Shown here: piece by piece, positions 30,701-39,198 of the stretch
How positions within the stretch are numbered: the stretch's first letter is position 1
How the letters are laid out: each line of letters opens with the position of its first letter
Source of the DNA: an uncultured Myxococcales bacterium
GTDB lineage: Bacteria > Myxococcota_A > UBA9042
Direction of reading: 5' to 3'
Length of the DNA stretch: 39,198 nucleotides
Assembly: GCA_903869075.1 (NCBI GenBank)
Contig: CAIPXZ010000129.1
Location: 1-39,198 of the forward strand
Made by a program: the position numbers and the translations under genes
Notes under the pieces: model-generated
Database searches by the model: none
What the model was told of the DNA's origin: nothing
What the model saw: the letters and a program-made list of their open reading frames with translations, nothing else

Positions 30701-31444
30701 ATGCTGCTTCGGTTTGTCGCGCTCGCGTCCCTCCTCGCGCTGGCGGCGCCCGCGCACGCGGAGCAGTGTCCCGGCGGCAAGTCGGGCAGCCTCGCTCTGC
30801 TGGTGCAGGTCCCGCGGATTCCGACGCTGCAGGGCGGCATTGGCCACACGCTGATGACGCAGCGCTTCGCCGACCCGGCCAAGTCGCCGGTGGTACAGCA
30901 GTGGCCGGGGATCTGGAGTTGCTTCGGCTACCTGAGTGAATCCAATGAGTTCGTGCTGTTGCACCGTGACGTCATGGGCGCGACGCCGGCGTACGTTGGC
31001 CTGACGTTTCGCCACGAAGTGACCGGCGCGCAGCGGGCGCTGCAGTGGGACGGCCTGGGGCACGTTGTGCTGCCGGCGCCGGGCGGGCGCTATGCCGCGG
31101 CGGTGGTCGGGACGGGCACGCTACTGGCGCTCGATTTGCAAACGGGGACGGTGCGCGCGCTGGGCCCGGCGCCGGCGCCGCCGCCGCTGTCCGCCGAGGA
31201 AGCGCGGTTCTACAAAAGTCGCAAGCCGCTGAGCTGGGACCGCGATCCGCGCTCGGGCACGGCGGACCTGGAACCGGAAGTGCTGCGCTTTACCTCGCCG
31301 ACCCAGCTGCAGGCGACTTTTGGCGCCGACGGCGCGCTGCGGCGGGCGACCAAGCGGCGCACGCAGCTGTTTGACCTGGCGCAGTTGCCGCCGCCGGTTT
31401 TCGTCGGCAAGCAGGCACCTGTCGCGCCGCGGCTGAGCAAGTGA
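30701..31444 (+). CDS. Secreted protein of unknown function
   Basis: A 247-residue protein with a type I signal peptide (LLALAAPAHAEQC, cleavage near residue 20). It contains beta-strand-rich segments, including GRYAAAVVGTGTLLALDLQT, and a Pro/Ala-rich hinge (LGPAPAPPPLS). I recognise no family. AGGAA six bases ahead supports ATG 30701. It begins nine bases after the ceramidase-family stop and should share its transcript, so a role with that enzyme is possible. Confidence 0.65.
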   Translation: MLLRFVALASLLALAAPAHAEQCPGGKSGSLALLVQVPRIPTLQGGIGHTLMTQRFADPAKSPVVQQWPGIWSCFGYLSESNEFVLLHRDVMGATPAYVGLTFRHEVTGAQRALQWDGLGHVVLPAPGGRYAAAVVGTGTLLALDLQTGTVRALGPAPAPPPLSAEEARFYKSRKPLSWDRDPRSGTADLEPEVLRFTSPTQLQATFGADGALRRATKRRTQLFDLAQLPPPVFVGKQAPVAPRLSK

Positions 31445-31451
31445 GCCGCGC

Positions 31452-31480
31452 TTGACCGCGCCGGCCACCGCGCGCACTCT
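31452..31480 (+). promoter_or_regulatory. Probable promoter of the gene at 31524
   Basis: TTGACC (31452-31457) and CACTCT (31475-31480) with a 17-base spacer, starting eight bases after the preceding stop codon. The pattern supports ATG 31524 rather than an upstream start. Confidence 0.35.
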
Positions 31481-31523
31481 TGGCACACGCGGCACGGCGC
31501 CGCGCTGCTGCATCGCCCACGCC

Positions 31524-32294
31524 ATGCCCCACACGCGCTTCATCGCTCTTCGTCGCTGCCGCTGGCTGCTCGCCGCCTCGGCTTTGCTCGCCACCACCGC
31601 GCTGGCCACCGGGCCGTTTGAGTGGCTGGACGTGCGCCGCAAAGGCGCTGACGCCATCGCCGAACTGGGCCGCGCGCGCACCGCCGGCAAGTCGTGGCAG
31701 CGCGTGTACAAGGCGGAAGTGCCGGTGGGCCATCCGCTCGCCGGCGTGAAGATCGCGATCGCGCGGGCCTATCCCGGCCATCCGCAGCTGCAGGTGCGCG
31801 TCGCCGCGGGTCCGGCGGCGCTGCTGGGCAGTGGCGTGGTCATCGACGGCGCCAAGTCGTGGATCCGCGTGCCGGGCGAAAAGGCCAAGCCGCTGCCGCA
31901 GGAGACGCTGTTCCGGCCGCAGCCAACGCTTGAAATTCCGTGGATTACGTTCTGCGCGTTGGAATGGGGGCCGCAGTACACAGCGGCCGTCGAGGGCGAA
32001 TTCGACCAGGTCGCCGTGCTGCGCCTGACGCCGCGCTACGAGCTGGGGGTGACGGCGCGCGCCGCCAAGGTCTCGATCTCCAAGGTCTTTGGCTACCTCG
32101 TGGCGTCGGCGATCAACGACGGCAAGGGCAACAAGCTCGGGGAAGTCGACTGGCAGGCGTTTGACGCCAACGGGCTGCCCGGCGAATTCCTGCTGAAAGG
32201 CCCCGGCGACAACGCCCAGCCGGTGCGCTTTATCGCCGAAGGCCCCGCGACGACGCCGGCCAAGACCGCGTTCGCCCCTGCCGCGCTGCGCTGA
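31524..32294 (+). CDS. Secreted protein of unknown function, possibly LolA-like fold
   Basis: A 256-residue protein with a type I signal peptide (RRCRWLLAASALLATTALAT, cleavage after ALA near residue 27). The mature part has many beta strands and segments such as SGVVIDGAKSWIRVPGEKAK and VAVLRLTPRYELG, which recall periplasmic lipoprotein-carrier folds of the LolA/LolB type in having a half-barrel rhythm; the match is weak. No catalytic motif is visible. It sits alone between the ceramidase unit and the radical-SAM gene. Confidence 0.55.
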   Translation: MPHTRFIALRRCRWLLAASALLATTALATGPFEWLDVRRKGADAIAELGRARTAGKSWQRVYKAEVPVGHPLAGVKIAIARAYPGHPQLQVRVAAGPAALLGSGVVIDGAKSWIRVPGEKAKPLPQETLFRPQPTLEIPWITFCALEWGPQYTAAVEGEFDQVAVLRLTPRYELGVTARAAKVSISKVFGYLVASAINDGKGNKLGEVDWQAFDANGLPGEFLLKGPGDNAQPVRFIAEGPATTPAKTAFAPAALR

Positions 32295-32404
32295 AACGGC
32301 GATTCTTGCCCGTCGCTGCTGATTTTTTCGTCGCGCCCCCGCCGCGCCGACGTCGCCAAGTCCCCGTATCCAAGCGTGAACTTTCGGCGGCGAACGCGGC
32401 GTGT

Positions 32405-32475
32405 ACACATGTGTTGATGCGTGCGCACTTGTGTGCAAAAAACCTTTTGACCATCAGCACTTAGCGATCGACACT
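32405..32475 (+). promoter_or_regulatory. Promoter region of the tandem radical-SAM gene
   Basis: TTGACC (32447-32452) and GACACT (32470-32475) are 17 bases apart. Directly upstream lies TGTGTGCAAAAA (32430-32441), shared with the VWA promoter. Further up are two perfect palindromes, ACACATGTGT (32405-32414) and GTGCGCAC (32421-32428), possible regulator sites. The leader to ATG 32536 is about 55 bases. Confidence 0.45.
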
Positions 32476-32535
32476 GCCGCCGCTTCGCCCCCCCCGAGGC
32501 CTCCGCGACCCGTCTTGTCGCGACGGTGCTTGGCT

Positions 32536-34389
32536 ATGCCGTTCGATGCTGTCCCGTTCCGATCCACGTCCGCGCCGCGCCTCCAGGTCATCACCACCAA
32601 CCGCCGCTGTAACCAGGCGTGCACGTATTGCGACCGCCGCTCGGACCGCGACGACCTCGCCGCCATCGCCGCGCCGGCGCTGCAGCGCGCGATTCGCGAG
32701 GCCGTGGCGCGCGGCGTCGAGGAAATTCGCCTGACCGGCGGCGAGCCGACGATGCGCGGCGACCTGCCGGCGCTTGTGGCGTACGCCCGGCAAGCCGGCG
32801 CGCTGCGGGTGTCGCTGGAGACCAAGGGCACGCTGATCGATGGCCCGCGCGCCCAGACGCGGCACTCGGCCGGGCTGACGCTGGCGCGCGTGAACGCGGT
32901 GGGGCTGGACGCGCGCGCGGATGCGGTCACGCGCGATCCCGGCGGTGCGGCGCGGACGGCGGCGGGGCTACAGGCGTTGTTGGCGGCGGGCATCGCCGTC
33001 GAGGTCCGCGCGGTGCTCACGGCGCAGACGGCGGCGCTGTTGCCGGACCTGCCGGCAGCGCTGCACGCCCTGACGCTGCCCGGTCAGCGCGTGGCGGTGC
33101 TCGAGGTCGCGGTGCCGGTGATAGCGCCGGACCCTGCGGATTTGCTGGACTATCCGGCGTGCGTGCCGGTGCTGCAGCAGCTGGATGCCGCTTGCCGGGC
33201 GGTGGCGCTGCCGCTGTCTCTGGCGCGCGATTCCGGGCCGCCGCCGTGCGTGTTTCCGTCCCGCCGCGGCCTCTGGCACCTCTGGGCGCTCAGCCCGGGC
33301 GGTCGCCATGCGCCCGGTCACGTGCCGCTGCCCGCGTGCGGCGATTGCCAGCTGGCGGACCGCTGTCCCGGCATCGCCAGCGCCTATCTGGACCGTCACG
33401 GCGCGCCACCCGCCCAGCCCATCGTCGACGCGCGCGAGCGCCGCCAGCTGACCCGCAGCCGCGGTCTGGCCGAGCAAATCACCCGCGAGCTCGTCAACCA
33501 CAGCATGGCCACGGACGCCACCGGCGCGCCGGTGTTCGACGCCATCGTCCGCATCATCTTCCACTGCAACCAAGCCTGCGCGTTCTGTTTTGTCTCCACG
33601 CACCTGCCCGGCGCCCAGGACGAGCAGGTTGAAACCGCCATCCGCACCGCCGGTGCCAGCGGCGCGCGCATCCTCCTGTCCGGCGGCGAGCCGACGCTGC
33701 ACCCGCGGCTGCTGCACTGGATCGCCCTCGCCAAGTCCGTGTCCGCGCACCCGGTTTGCCTGCAGACAAACGCCGTGCGGCTGGATGACCCCGCGCGGGC
33801 TGCGGCAATCGTCGCCGCCGGCGTGACCGAGGCGTTTGTGTCGCTGCATGGCGCCACAGCGGAAGTCGGCGATTTCGTGACGGATACGCCAGGCACGTTC
33901 GTGCGCTCCCTGCACGGTATCGACAACCTGCTGGCGCTCGACGTGCGCGTGGTGCTCAACTTCGTCGTCTGCCAGGCCAACCTCGCGGAATTCCCGGATT
34001 TTGTCCGGCTCGTGGCGGCGCGCTGGCCGGCAGCGACGGTGAATTTTTCGTTCGTCGCCGCGTCGACGGACCTGGTGCCCAAAGAAAAGAGCCTGATTCC
34101 CAAGTACGCGGACGTGATGCCGCGGCTCACCGAGGGGCTGGCGGAAGCGTCGCGGCTGGGCCTCGTCGTCACCGGTTTTGACACGATGTGCGGCATGCCG
34201 CTGTGTCTGGTGCCGCCGCCGTTCGACCGCGAGGCGCTGCTGCTGGCAGCGATTCCTGACGGATTTGAGGCAGGCGAATTCGTCAAGTCACCGGCCTGCG
34301 ACGGCTGCCGCTACCGCCAGCGCTGCTACGGTGTACGCCGTGGTTACGCGGACTTGCACGGCACGGACGAGCTCGTCGCCATCGTCTGA
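32536..34389 (+). CDS. Protein with two complete radical-SAM modules
   Basis: A 617-residue protein with two radical-SAM enzymes in one chain. Module 1 has the cluster motif CNQACTYC (Cys 25, 29, 32) and LTGGEPTM; module 2 has CNQACAFC (Cys 344, 348, 351) and LSGGEPTL. Each ends with its own Cys group: module 1 has PPPCVFPSRRG near 238 and ACGDCQLADRC near 268-277; module 2 has CGMPLC near 552 and ACDGCRYRQRC near 588-597, both followed by Gly and a Tyr..HG segment. The shared ends show that a whole gene duplicated and fused. Such proteins make radicals from S-adenosylmethionine to modify peptides or small molecules; extra Cys groups often bind further iron-sulfur clusters. No precursor peptide or transporter is visible next to it, so the substrate is unknown. 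Confidence 0.85.
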   Translation: MPFDAVPFRSTSAPRLQVITTNRRCNQACTYCDRRSDRDDLAAIAAPALQRAIREAVARGVEEIRLTGGEPTMRGDLPALVAYARQAGALRVSLETKGTLIDGPRAQTRHSAGLTLARVNAVGLDARADAVTRDPGGAARTAAGLQALLAAGIAVEVRAVLTAQTAALLPDLPAALHALTLPGQRVAVLEVAVPVIAPDPADLLDYPACVPVLQQLDAACRAVALPLSLARDSGPPPCVFPSRRGLWHLWALSPGGRHAPGHVPLPACGDCQLADRCPGIASAYLDRHGAPPAQPIVDARERRQLTRSRGLAEQITRELVNHSMATDATGAPVFDAIVRIIFHCNQACAFCFVSTHLPGAQDEQVETAIRTAGASGARILLSGGEPTLHPRLLHWIALAKSVSAHPVCLQTNAVRLDDPARAAAIVAAGVTEAFVSLHGATAEVGDFVTDTPGTFVRSLHGIDNLLALDVRVVLNFVVCQANLAEFPDFVRLVAARWPAATVNFSFVAASTDLVPKEKSLIPKYADVMPRLTEGLAEASRLGLVVTGFDTMCGMPLCLVPPPFDREALLLAAIPDGFEAGEFVKSPACDGCRYRQRCYGVRRGYADLHGTDELVAIV

Positions 34390-34399
34390 CGTCGCGCGG

Positions 34400-36232
34400 C
34401 TACGGCCGGCCAAACCACCGACCGACTTCTTGCCAGCTGGCGCGGAACACAACCGGGCGGCCGTGCGGGCAGTAGGCCGAGAGATCGACAGTCTCCATTT
34501 CCTTCAGCAGCCGCTGCACGTCGTCGGGCTGCATCGTGTCGCCCGCCCGCCACGCCGCGTGGCACGCCAACGTCGCCGCCGCGCGCTCCAGCAGCTCCAG
34601 CGTCCCGGCACCGCGACCGCCTTGGGTCAAAGACGCCGCCAGCGCCCGGACTTCCGCCGCCACGTCGCGGTCCCGCAGGATCGCCGGGTGCGCCCGCACG
34701 CGCACGGCGCGCTCGCCCGCGGCCTCGACGACAAAGCCCAGCGGTGCCAGCAGCTCCGCAGCCTCATCCAGCGCCGCCACCTCAGCTGGAACCAGCGGAA
34801 TCATCTGCGGAATCAGCAGCTGCTGCGCGGCGTAGCCTTGCGTCCGGGCGCGTTGCACAAACTGCTCAAACAGCACCCGCTCGTGCGCCGCGTGCTGGTC
34901 GATGAGCACGAACGCGTCCGCCGTCTCGCACACAAGGAAGCACTTGCCGACCTGACCGACGTAGCGCAGGCCGCTGTAGCTCGTCGGCGCGGGCTGGATG
35001 CTGGGCAGCGGCGGCTGGATCACGTCCTCCACGCCGACCAGACCGCTGGAAAAGGGCTGCGTGTGCTTGAACGGCCGCACGGGCACCGGCCGCCACGCCG
35101 ACGGCAGCTGCTCACGCGCTGGCCGCGGCAGCGCGGACATGTCGCGCACCGTCGCCGGCTCGTCGTCCACCTCGGTCTGCAGCGGCGCCTTGACCCATGG
35201 CGTGCCGGCCAGCATCCCGCGAACCGCGCGCACCACCGCGGCAAACACCGCCTGGCTCTGCACAAACCGCACCTCGGTCTTGGCCGGATGCACGTTGACG
35301 TCCACCGTCCCCGGCGGGCACGTCACCGCCAGCACGCCCAGCGGATAGCGACCGCGCTCCAGCAACGTGCCGTACGCCGCGACAACCGCGTGCTGCAGCG
35401 TCCGATCCGCCACGTGCCGGCCGTTCACAAGCAGCGTCAGCTGCCCTGGACCGCTGTAATGCAGGCCAGGCTCGCTCAGCAGGCCGCGCACCTGGTACTC
35501 GTAGTCGTCCGCCAGCGGGTACAGCCGCGCCGCGACGCTCGCCCCCAGCACCGCGTGGGTGCGGCGGATCAGGTCGGGATCCGTAGGATAATCAGCCACT
35601 TTGCGATCGTTGTGGTGCACGGTCAGGTGCAGCTCCGGCCGTGCCAGCGCCAGCGCGTCGACAAACCGCAGGATCTGCCCGAGCTCCGTCGCCGCCGTGC
35701 GCAGGAATTTCTGCCGCGCCGGCACGTTGAAGAACAGGTCGGCGACCTGGATGTCCGTGCCCACCGGACAGCCTGCCGGCTCCTCGCGCAGCGCCACAGC
35801 GCCGCCGCCGACAAGCCGCACGCCCACGTCCTGGTCCGCGCGCCGCGACGTCAGCGTCACGTTGGCCACCGCCAGAATCGACGCCAGCGCCTCGCCGCGG
35901 AAGCCAAAAGTGGCAATGTCCATCAGCTCTTCCGCCGTGCGCAGCTTGGACGTGGCGTGGCGCAGGAACGCCAGCTTGGCGGACTCCGCGTCCAGGCCAT
36001 AGCCGTTGTCGATGATCTGCGTCAGCTGCCGTCCGCCGTCCTTGAGGCGAATCTGGATATGCGTCGCGCCGGCGTCCAGGCTGTTCTCAACAAGCTCCTT
36101 GACCACCGACGCCGGGCGCTCGACAACCTCGCCCGCGGCGATCTGGTTGGCGACAAGCGGGTCCAGCAGGCGGATGGTCGGCGGGTGCGGTGGCTCGGCG
36201 GGGTGGCGCGTCATGGCCAGCCAGCGTAGCAT
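34400..36232 (-). CDS. mutL: DNA mismatch repair protein MutL
   Basis: A 610-residue MutL. The N-terminal GHKL ATPase has VVKELVENSLDAGAT, DNGYGL, TFGFRGEAL and the DVNVHPAKTEVRF segment. The C-terminal domain carries the endonuclease metal motif DQHA-x2-E-x4-E (DQHAAHERVLFE near residue 443) with ACHAAWRAGD and YCPHGRP, so it should nick DNA itself as MutL does in bacteria lacking MutH. I choose ATG 36232 because AGGGA lies ahead of it; ATG 36214 has no ribosome site. Only 33 bases separate this start from that of psuG on the other strand. It converges with the radical-SAM gene. Confidence 0.92.
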   Translation of the reverse strand: MLRWLAMTRHPAEPPHPPTIRLLDPLVANQIAAGEVVERPASVVKELVENSLDAGATHIQIRLKDGGRQLTQIIDNGYGLDAESAKLAFLRHATSKLRTAEELMDIATFGFRGEALASILAVANVTLTSRRADQDVGVRLVGGGAVALREEPAGCPVGTDIQVADLFFNVPARQKFLRTAATELGQILRFVDALALARPELHLTVHHNDRKVADYPTDPDLIRRTHAVLGASVAARLYPLADDYEYQVRGLLSEPGLHYSGPGQLTLLVNGRHVADRTLQHAVVAAYGTLLERGRYPLGVLAVTCPPGTVDVNVHPAKTEVRFVQSQAVFAAVVRAVRGMLAGTPWVKAPLQTEVDDEPATVRDMSALPRPAREQLPSAWRPVPVRPFKHTQPFSSGLVGVEDVIQPPLPSIQPAPTSYSGLRYVGQVGKCFLVCETADAFVLIDQHAAHERVLFEQFVQRARTQGYAAQQLLIPQMIPLVPAEVAALDEAAELLAPLGFVVEAAGERAVRVRAHPAILRDRDVAAEVRALAASLTQGGRGAGTLELLERAAATLACHAAWRAGDTMQPDDVQRLLKEMETVDLSAYCPHGRPVVFRASWQEVGRWFGRP

Positions 36233-36265
36233 GACCGTCCCTGAAACCGCGAGCAGGTTTGCGCC

Positions 36266-37180
36266 ATGGCCCACCCGTCCCTTGATGTGCAGCCGGAAGT
36301 CGCCGCGGCGCTGGCTGCCCACCGCCCGGTTGTGGCGCTGGAATCGACGATCATCGCCCACGGCATGCCGTACCCGCAGAACGTTGAGACGGCGCTGCGC
36401 GTGGAGGCGGAGGTGCGCGCGCATGGCGCCACGCCGGCGACGATCGCGGTGCTCAATGGCCGGCTCAAGGCCGGGCTGACGGTGGCGGAGATCACAGCGC
36501 TGGGCCAGGGCGGTCGCGCGGTCGTCAAGGCGAGTCGCCGCGACTTGCCGCTGCTGCTGGCGGCGGGTGGCACGGGCGCGACGACGGTCGCCGGCACGAT
36601 GATTGTCGCCGCGCTGGCCGGCATCCGCGTCTTCGCCACCGGCGGGCTGGGTGGGGTGCACCGCGGCGCGCAGGAAACCATGGATATTTCAGCAGATTTG
36701 CCGGAGCTGGCGCAGACGCCGGTAGCGGTTGTCTGCGCCGGCGCCAAGTCGATCCTCGACCTGCCGCTGACGCTGGAGTACCTGGAGACGCACGGCGTGC
36801 CGGTGCTTGGCTTTCAGACCTCTGAATTTCCTGCGTTTTTTACCCGCAGCAGCGGCCTGCCAGTCGATGCGCGCTGCGAGACGGCGGCGGAAGTGGCGGC
36901 GATCCTGCGTGCGCGCTGGGCGCTGGGCCACGCCGGCGTTGTGGTGGCCAACCCGATCCCGACGGCGCTGGCGTTGCCGCAGGACGCGATCGACGCCGCG
37001 ACCGACCAAGCGCTGCGCGAGGCGCGGGCGCAGGGCATCGTCGGCAAGGCGGTCACGCCGTTCCTGCTGGCGCGCGTCAATCAACTGACCGGCGGCGACA
37101 GTCTGGCCGCCAACATCGGCTTGGTGCTGCACAACGCCGCGCTGGCGGCGGCGGTCGCCGTTGCGCTGGAAGCCGGCTAA
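36266..37180 (+). CDS. psuG: Pseudouridine-5'-phosphate glycosidase
   Basis: A 304-residue PsuG, which splits the C-C bond of pseudouridine 5'-phosphate to uracil and ribose 5-phosphate in salvage of modified nucleotides. Conserved segments are ALESTIIAHGMPYPQN (catalytic Glu near 26), VVKASRRDL (lysine that forms the adduct with the sugar), ATGGLGGVHRGA, DISADL and AGAKSILDLPLTLEYLET. Length is normal. No psuK kinase is adjacent, so the substrate may come from RNA breakdown or a kinase elsewhere. Its stop overlaps the converging downstream gene by four bases (CTAA). Confidence 0.9.
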   Translation: MAHPSLDVQPEVAAALAAHRPVVALESTIIAHGMPYPQNVETALRVEAEVRAHGATPATIAVLNGRLKAGLTVAEITALGQGGRAVVKASRRDLPLLLAAGGTGATTVAGTMIVAALAGIRVFATGGLGGVHRGAQETMDISADLPELAQTPVAVVCAGAKSILDLPLTLEYLETHGVPVLGFQTSEFPAFFTRSSGLPVDARCETAAEVAAILRARWALGHAGVVVANPIPTALALPQDAIDAATDQALREARAQGIVGKAVTPFLLARVNQLTGGDSLAANIGLVLHNAALAAAVAVALEAG

Positions 37181-39198
37181 CCGCCCTTGCCGTCTGCACA
37201 AAATTGCCGCACGTTGGGTCCCGCCAGGGACGTCCCCGCCGCCGTCGTCCACGTCGCGCACCAGCGCTGCTGCCACGCCGCATCAGCGCCTTCCGCCAGC
37301 CGCGTGCGCGCCGACCGCGCCAGCTCCGCGTCCAGCTGCGCCAGCGCCCGGCCCAGCACCGCGTCGTCCTCCGCCAGCCACGGCAGCAGCGTCGCCCGGA
37401 GGATCCGCGCCTTCAGGTCGCGGCCGGGATCGCCGTCGCTCGGCCGCAGGTCCGGCACCACGAGCGTAGGCCGCTGCGTCGCCGCCAGCAGCCGCACCGC
37501 CATCTGCCGCAGCGGCCGCTCCGGGGACTCCAGCGCCGTCTGCCACACCTCCAGCGAGCCGCGCAGCTGCCCTGACGCCGCCAGCGCCCATAATGCCGCG
37601 ACTTGTCTTGGAAAATCGCCAGTGCCGGTGCGCAGCGGGCTGAACAGCATCAGCTTGTCCACCGCATCGCGCGCTGCCGGCTCCTCGCCCGAGCGCCCGG
37701 CCAGCGTGCCCAGCGCCACCAGCGCGTACGGCACGATCTCGCGCCGCGCCGCCATCGACACAAGCACGTCGCTCAGCCGCGCCAGCGCCGGGTTCGCCGC
37801 CGCCAGCTTGCCCATCGCCAGCAGCGCCAGCAGCTCGTTGCGGCGCAGCGCGTCGTCCAGCAGCCGCTCCACGCCCGGCACCGGCGGCAGCTGCAGCAGC
37901 GCCGCCAGCTGCGCCATCCGCACGTCCTCGTCCGGGTCCATGCCGCCGTCGACGTGCACATCGTGGCCGTCCATCACCGTCACAAGCAGCTGCGCCGCCG
38001 CCGCAGTGCCCGAGGCGCCCAGCAGCAGCGTCACGTCCAGCCGCAGCGCCGGGTTGGGCGCCACCAGCAGCTGCTTGGCGACGGCCAGCGGGATCGCCCG
38101 GTGCAGCTCCGCCAGCTGCCGCAATGCCTTGACCTGCAAGGCCAAATCGCCGCTCGCCAGCGCATCGCCCATGCCCGCCGCCATCGGCTCCGGCCCGCTG
38201 TGCCCCAGCGCGTGCTCCAACGGCTGCGCGCGCAGCCACAGGTCGTAGCCGGTCATCCGCAGCCGCTCCAGCAGGTCGCGCCGCGCGTGCTGCGGCACGA
38301 TCGTGTCCAGCCAGCGCACAAGCTCGCCCAGCCGCCCGGCGCCCAGCGCCACCGCCAGCAGGCGCTGCCCGGCGGCGTCAATCTCGTCGCTGTCCACGGC
38401 GCGCGCCACGATGTCGCGCAGCGCCTGGTCCTCGTCCTCCACCGCGCCGGCCAGCCGGAACAGCGTCGCCAGCCGCCCCGCCGCGCGCGTGTCGCGGGTG
38501 TTCAGCTGCGCCGCCTGCCGGTAGAGCGCTGTCGCCCCGGCGTTGTCGCCCAGCCGCAGGTGCAAGTCGCCCAGCCGCATGAACATGGCCGACTGCGGCG
38601 CCTCGTCGCCCGCCAGCAGCAGCCCTTCCAGCCGCTTGGCCGTCGCCGGGTCCGCGCGCATCAGCGCCATCTCCACCGCCTGCGCCACGACCGGCGCCGC
38701 CGCATCGCGATCGTGCTTGGCCAGCAGCTCCACCGCCGGCAGCGCCTCCACCAGCTTGCCGCGGTTCAGCAGGCCGGTCGCCACCGCCAGCGCGATCTCG
38801 TCGTCGTCGGCAAACGCCCGCCGCCCCACCTCCGCCGTCTGCTGCCACCCCGCGTCGGTCAGCGCCTCCGTCAGCGGGTCGCCGCGGCCGTCGTCCAGCT
38901 GCGCCTGCAGGTCCAGCCACAGCAGCACCTCGGCGCGCGTCGCCTGGCCGGCATCCAGCTTGGCGCGCAGGGCCTTGGCTGTCTCCGCCAGCTGCGCCGT
39001 CCGCCGCAGCAGCGCCGACAGCGCCAGCCGCGCCTGCATCGCCGCCTGGCGGTCCGTCGGCTGCGGCACCGCCGGCAGCTGGGTCAGCAGCGTCCAGCGG
39101 CCGATGGCCTCCTGCGTGTGGCCCTCGCGCTCGTCCAGCAGCGCCAGCAGCCGCGTCGCGCGGCGATCGCCCGGGCGCTTGTCCGCCATCTCCTGCAC
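37177..39198 (-). CDS. TPR/HEAT-like repeat protein, C-terminal part
   Basis: The reverse strand is open from the right window edge to a TAG at 37177-37179; the start lies outside the window, so at least 670 residues of a larger protein are seen. The first part has TPR-like helix pairs (for example MFMRLGDLHLRLGDNAGATA then LYRQAAQLNT), and the rest has HEAT-like repeats (PNPALRLDVTLLLGASGTAA; SPERPLRQMAVRLLAATQRP). Such solenoids bind other proteins. No catalytic motif is visible. It resembles in style the HEAT-like lipoprotein at 7959 but is not obviously a paralogue. Confidence 0.7.
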   Translation of the reverse strand: MQEMADKRPGDRRATRLLALLDEREGHTQEAIGRWTLLTQLPAVPQPTDRQAAMQARLALSALLRRTAQLAETAKALRAKLDAGQATRAEVLLWLDLQAQLDDGRGDPLTEALTDAGWQQTAEVGRRAFADDDEIALAVATGLLNRGKLVEALPAVELLAKHDRDAAAPVVAQAVEMALMRADPATAKRLEGLLLAGDEAPQSAMFMRLGDLHLRLGDNAGATALYRQAAQLNTRDTRAAGRLATLFRLAGAVEDEDQALRDIVARAVDSDEIDAAGQRLLAVALGAGRLGELVRWLDTIVPQHARRDLLERLRMTGYDLWLRAQPLEHALGHSGPEPMAAGMGDALASGDLALQVKALRQLAELHRAIPLAVAKQLLVAPNPALRLDVTLLLGASGTAAAAQLLVTVMDGHDVHVDGGMDPDEDVRMAQLAALLQLPPVPGVERLLDDALRRNELLALLAMGKLAAANPALARLSDVLVSMAARREIVPYALVALGTLAGRSGEEPAARDAVDKLMLFSPLRTGTGDFPRQVAALWALAASGQLRGSLEVWQTALESPERPLRQMAVRLLAATQRPTLVVPDLRPSDGDPGRDLKARILRATLLPWLAEDDAVLGRALAQLDAELARSARTRLAEGADAAWQQRWCATWTTAAGTSLAGPNVRQFCADGKGG

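Noticed and set aside
28319-31063. Reverse-strand open frame of 914 codons opposite the ceramidase gene.
   Set aside because: Arg/His-rich composition typical of an antisense shadow in GC-rich DNA.

Overview
The window looks like the chromosome of a free-living myxobacterium-like delta-proteobacterium (Myxococcota or a near relative). The signs are high GC with strongly GC-biased third codon positions, many lipoproteins with Asp/Ala/Thr-rich stalks, cysteine-rich CTDC-type and MopE-type repeats in a giant surface protein, and a GH18-NodB-glycosyltransferase fusion. This is inferred from gene style; there is no rRNA or complete tRNA gene to place it.

Left end (1-4730): the tail of a probable integrative island. 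It carries three compact modules related to toxin-antitoxin systems: a DUF1778/GNAT (TacAT-like) pair, a stand-alone GSU2403-type nucleotidyltransferase-fold gene, and an AbiEi/AbiEii pair. Each has inverted repeats sitting on its probable promoter. The AbiEii toxin is interrupted by an in-frame TAG just after its conserved SEDIDLV motif, so the antitoxin seems to have outlived its toxin. The island appears to end in the displaced 3' half of a tRNA-Gly(CCC) gene (4686-4730), with short tandem repeats on both sides. Right of it, 4731-5691 holds a small Cys-rich lipoprotein, a weak tyrosine-recombinase remnant and otherwise nothing recognisable.

Middle (5692-22600): ordinary dense chromosome. 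Two lipoproteins of unknown function are followed by a 1133-residue one-polypeptide machine for a partly deacetylated GlcNAc polymer (GH18 + NodB deacetylase + processive GT2). A convergent GH8 glycosidase lipoprotein, translationally coupled to an EutQ-like cupin, could act on the same kind of polymer. Then come a Cys-repeat von Willebrand A lipoprotein with a patatin-like protein, a SMUG1-type uracil-DNA glycosylase with a GNAT enzyme, a short-chain dehydrogenase, an aldo/keto reductase, exonuclease III and a thiolase.

Right (22644-39198): an 1836-residue lipoprotein with 56 short disulfide-type units in strict A/B alternation, a neutral-ceramidase-family lipoprotein, two secreted proteins of unknown function, a 617-residue protein with two complete radical-SAM modules, mutL, psuG, and the C-terminal part of a TPR/HEAT-like protein that runs off the window.

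Throughout the window, start sites of probable transcription units carry a similar promoter pattern (TTGACC/TTGCCA-like -35, 17-base spacer, TACGGT/ACACT-like -10). The best candidates for something not previously described are the tandem radical-SAM protein, the alternating 7/14/7 repeat architecture of the giant lipoprotein, and the decaying island end with its operators.
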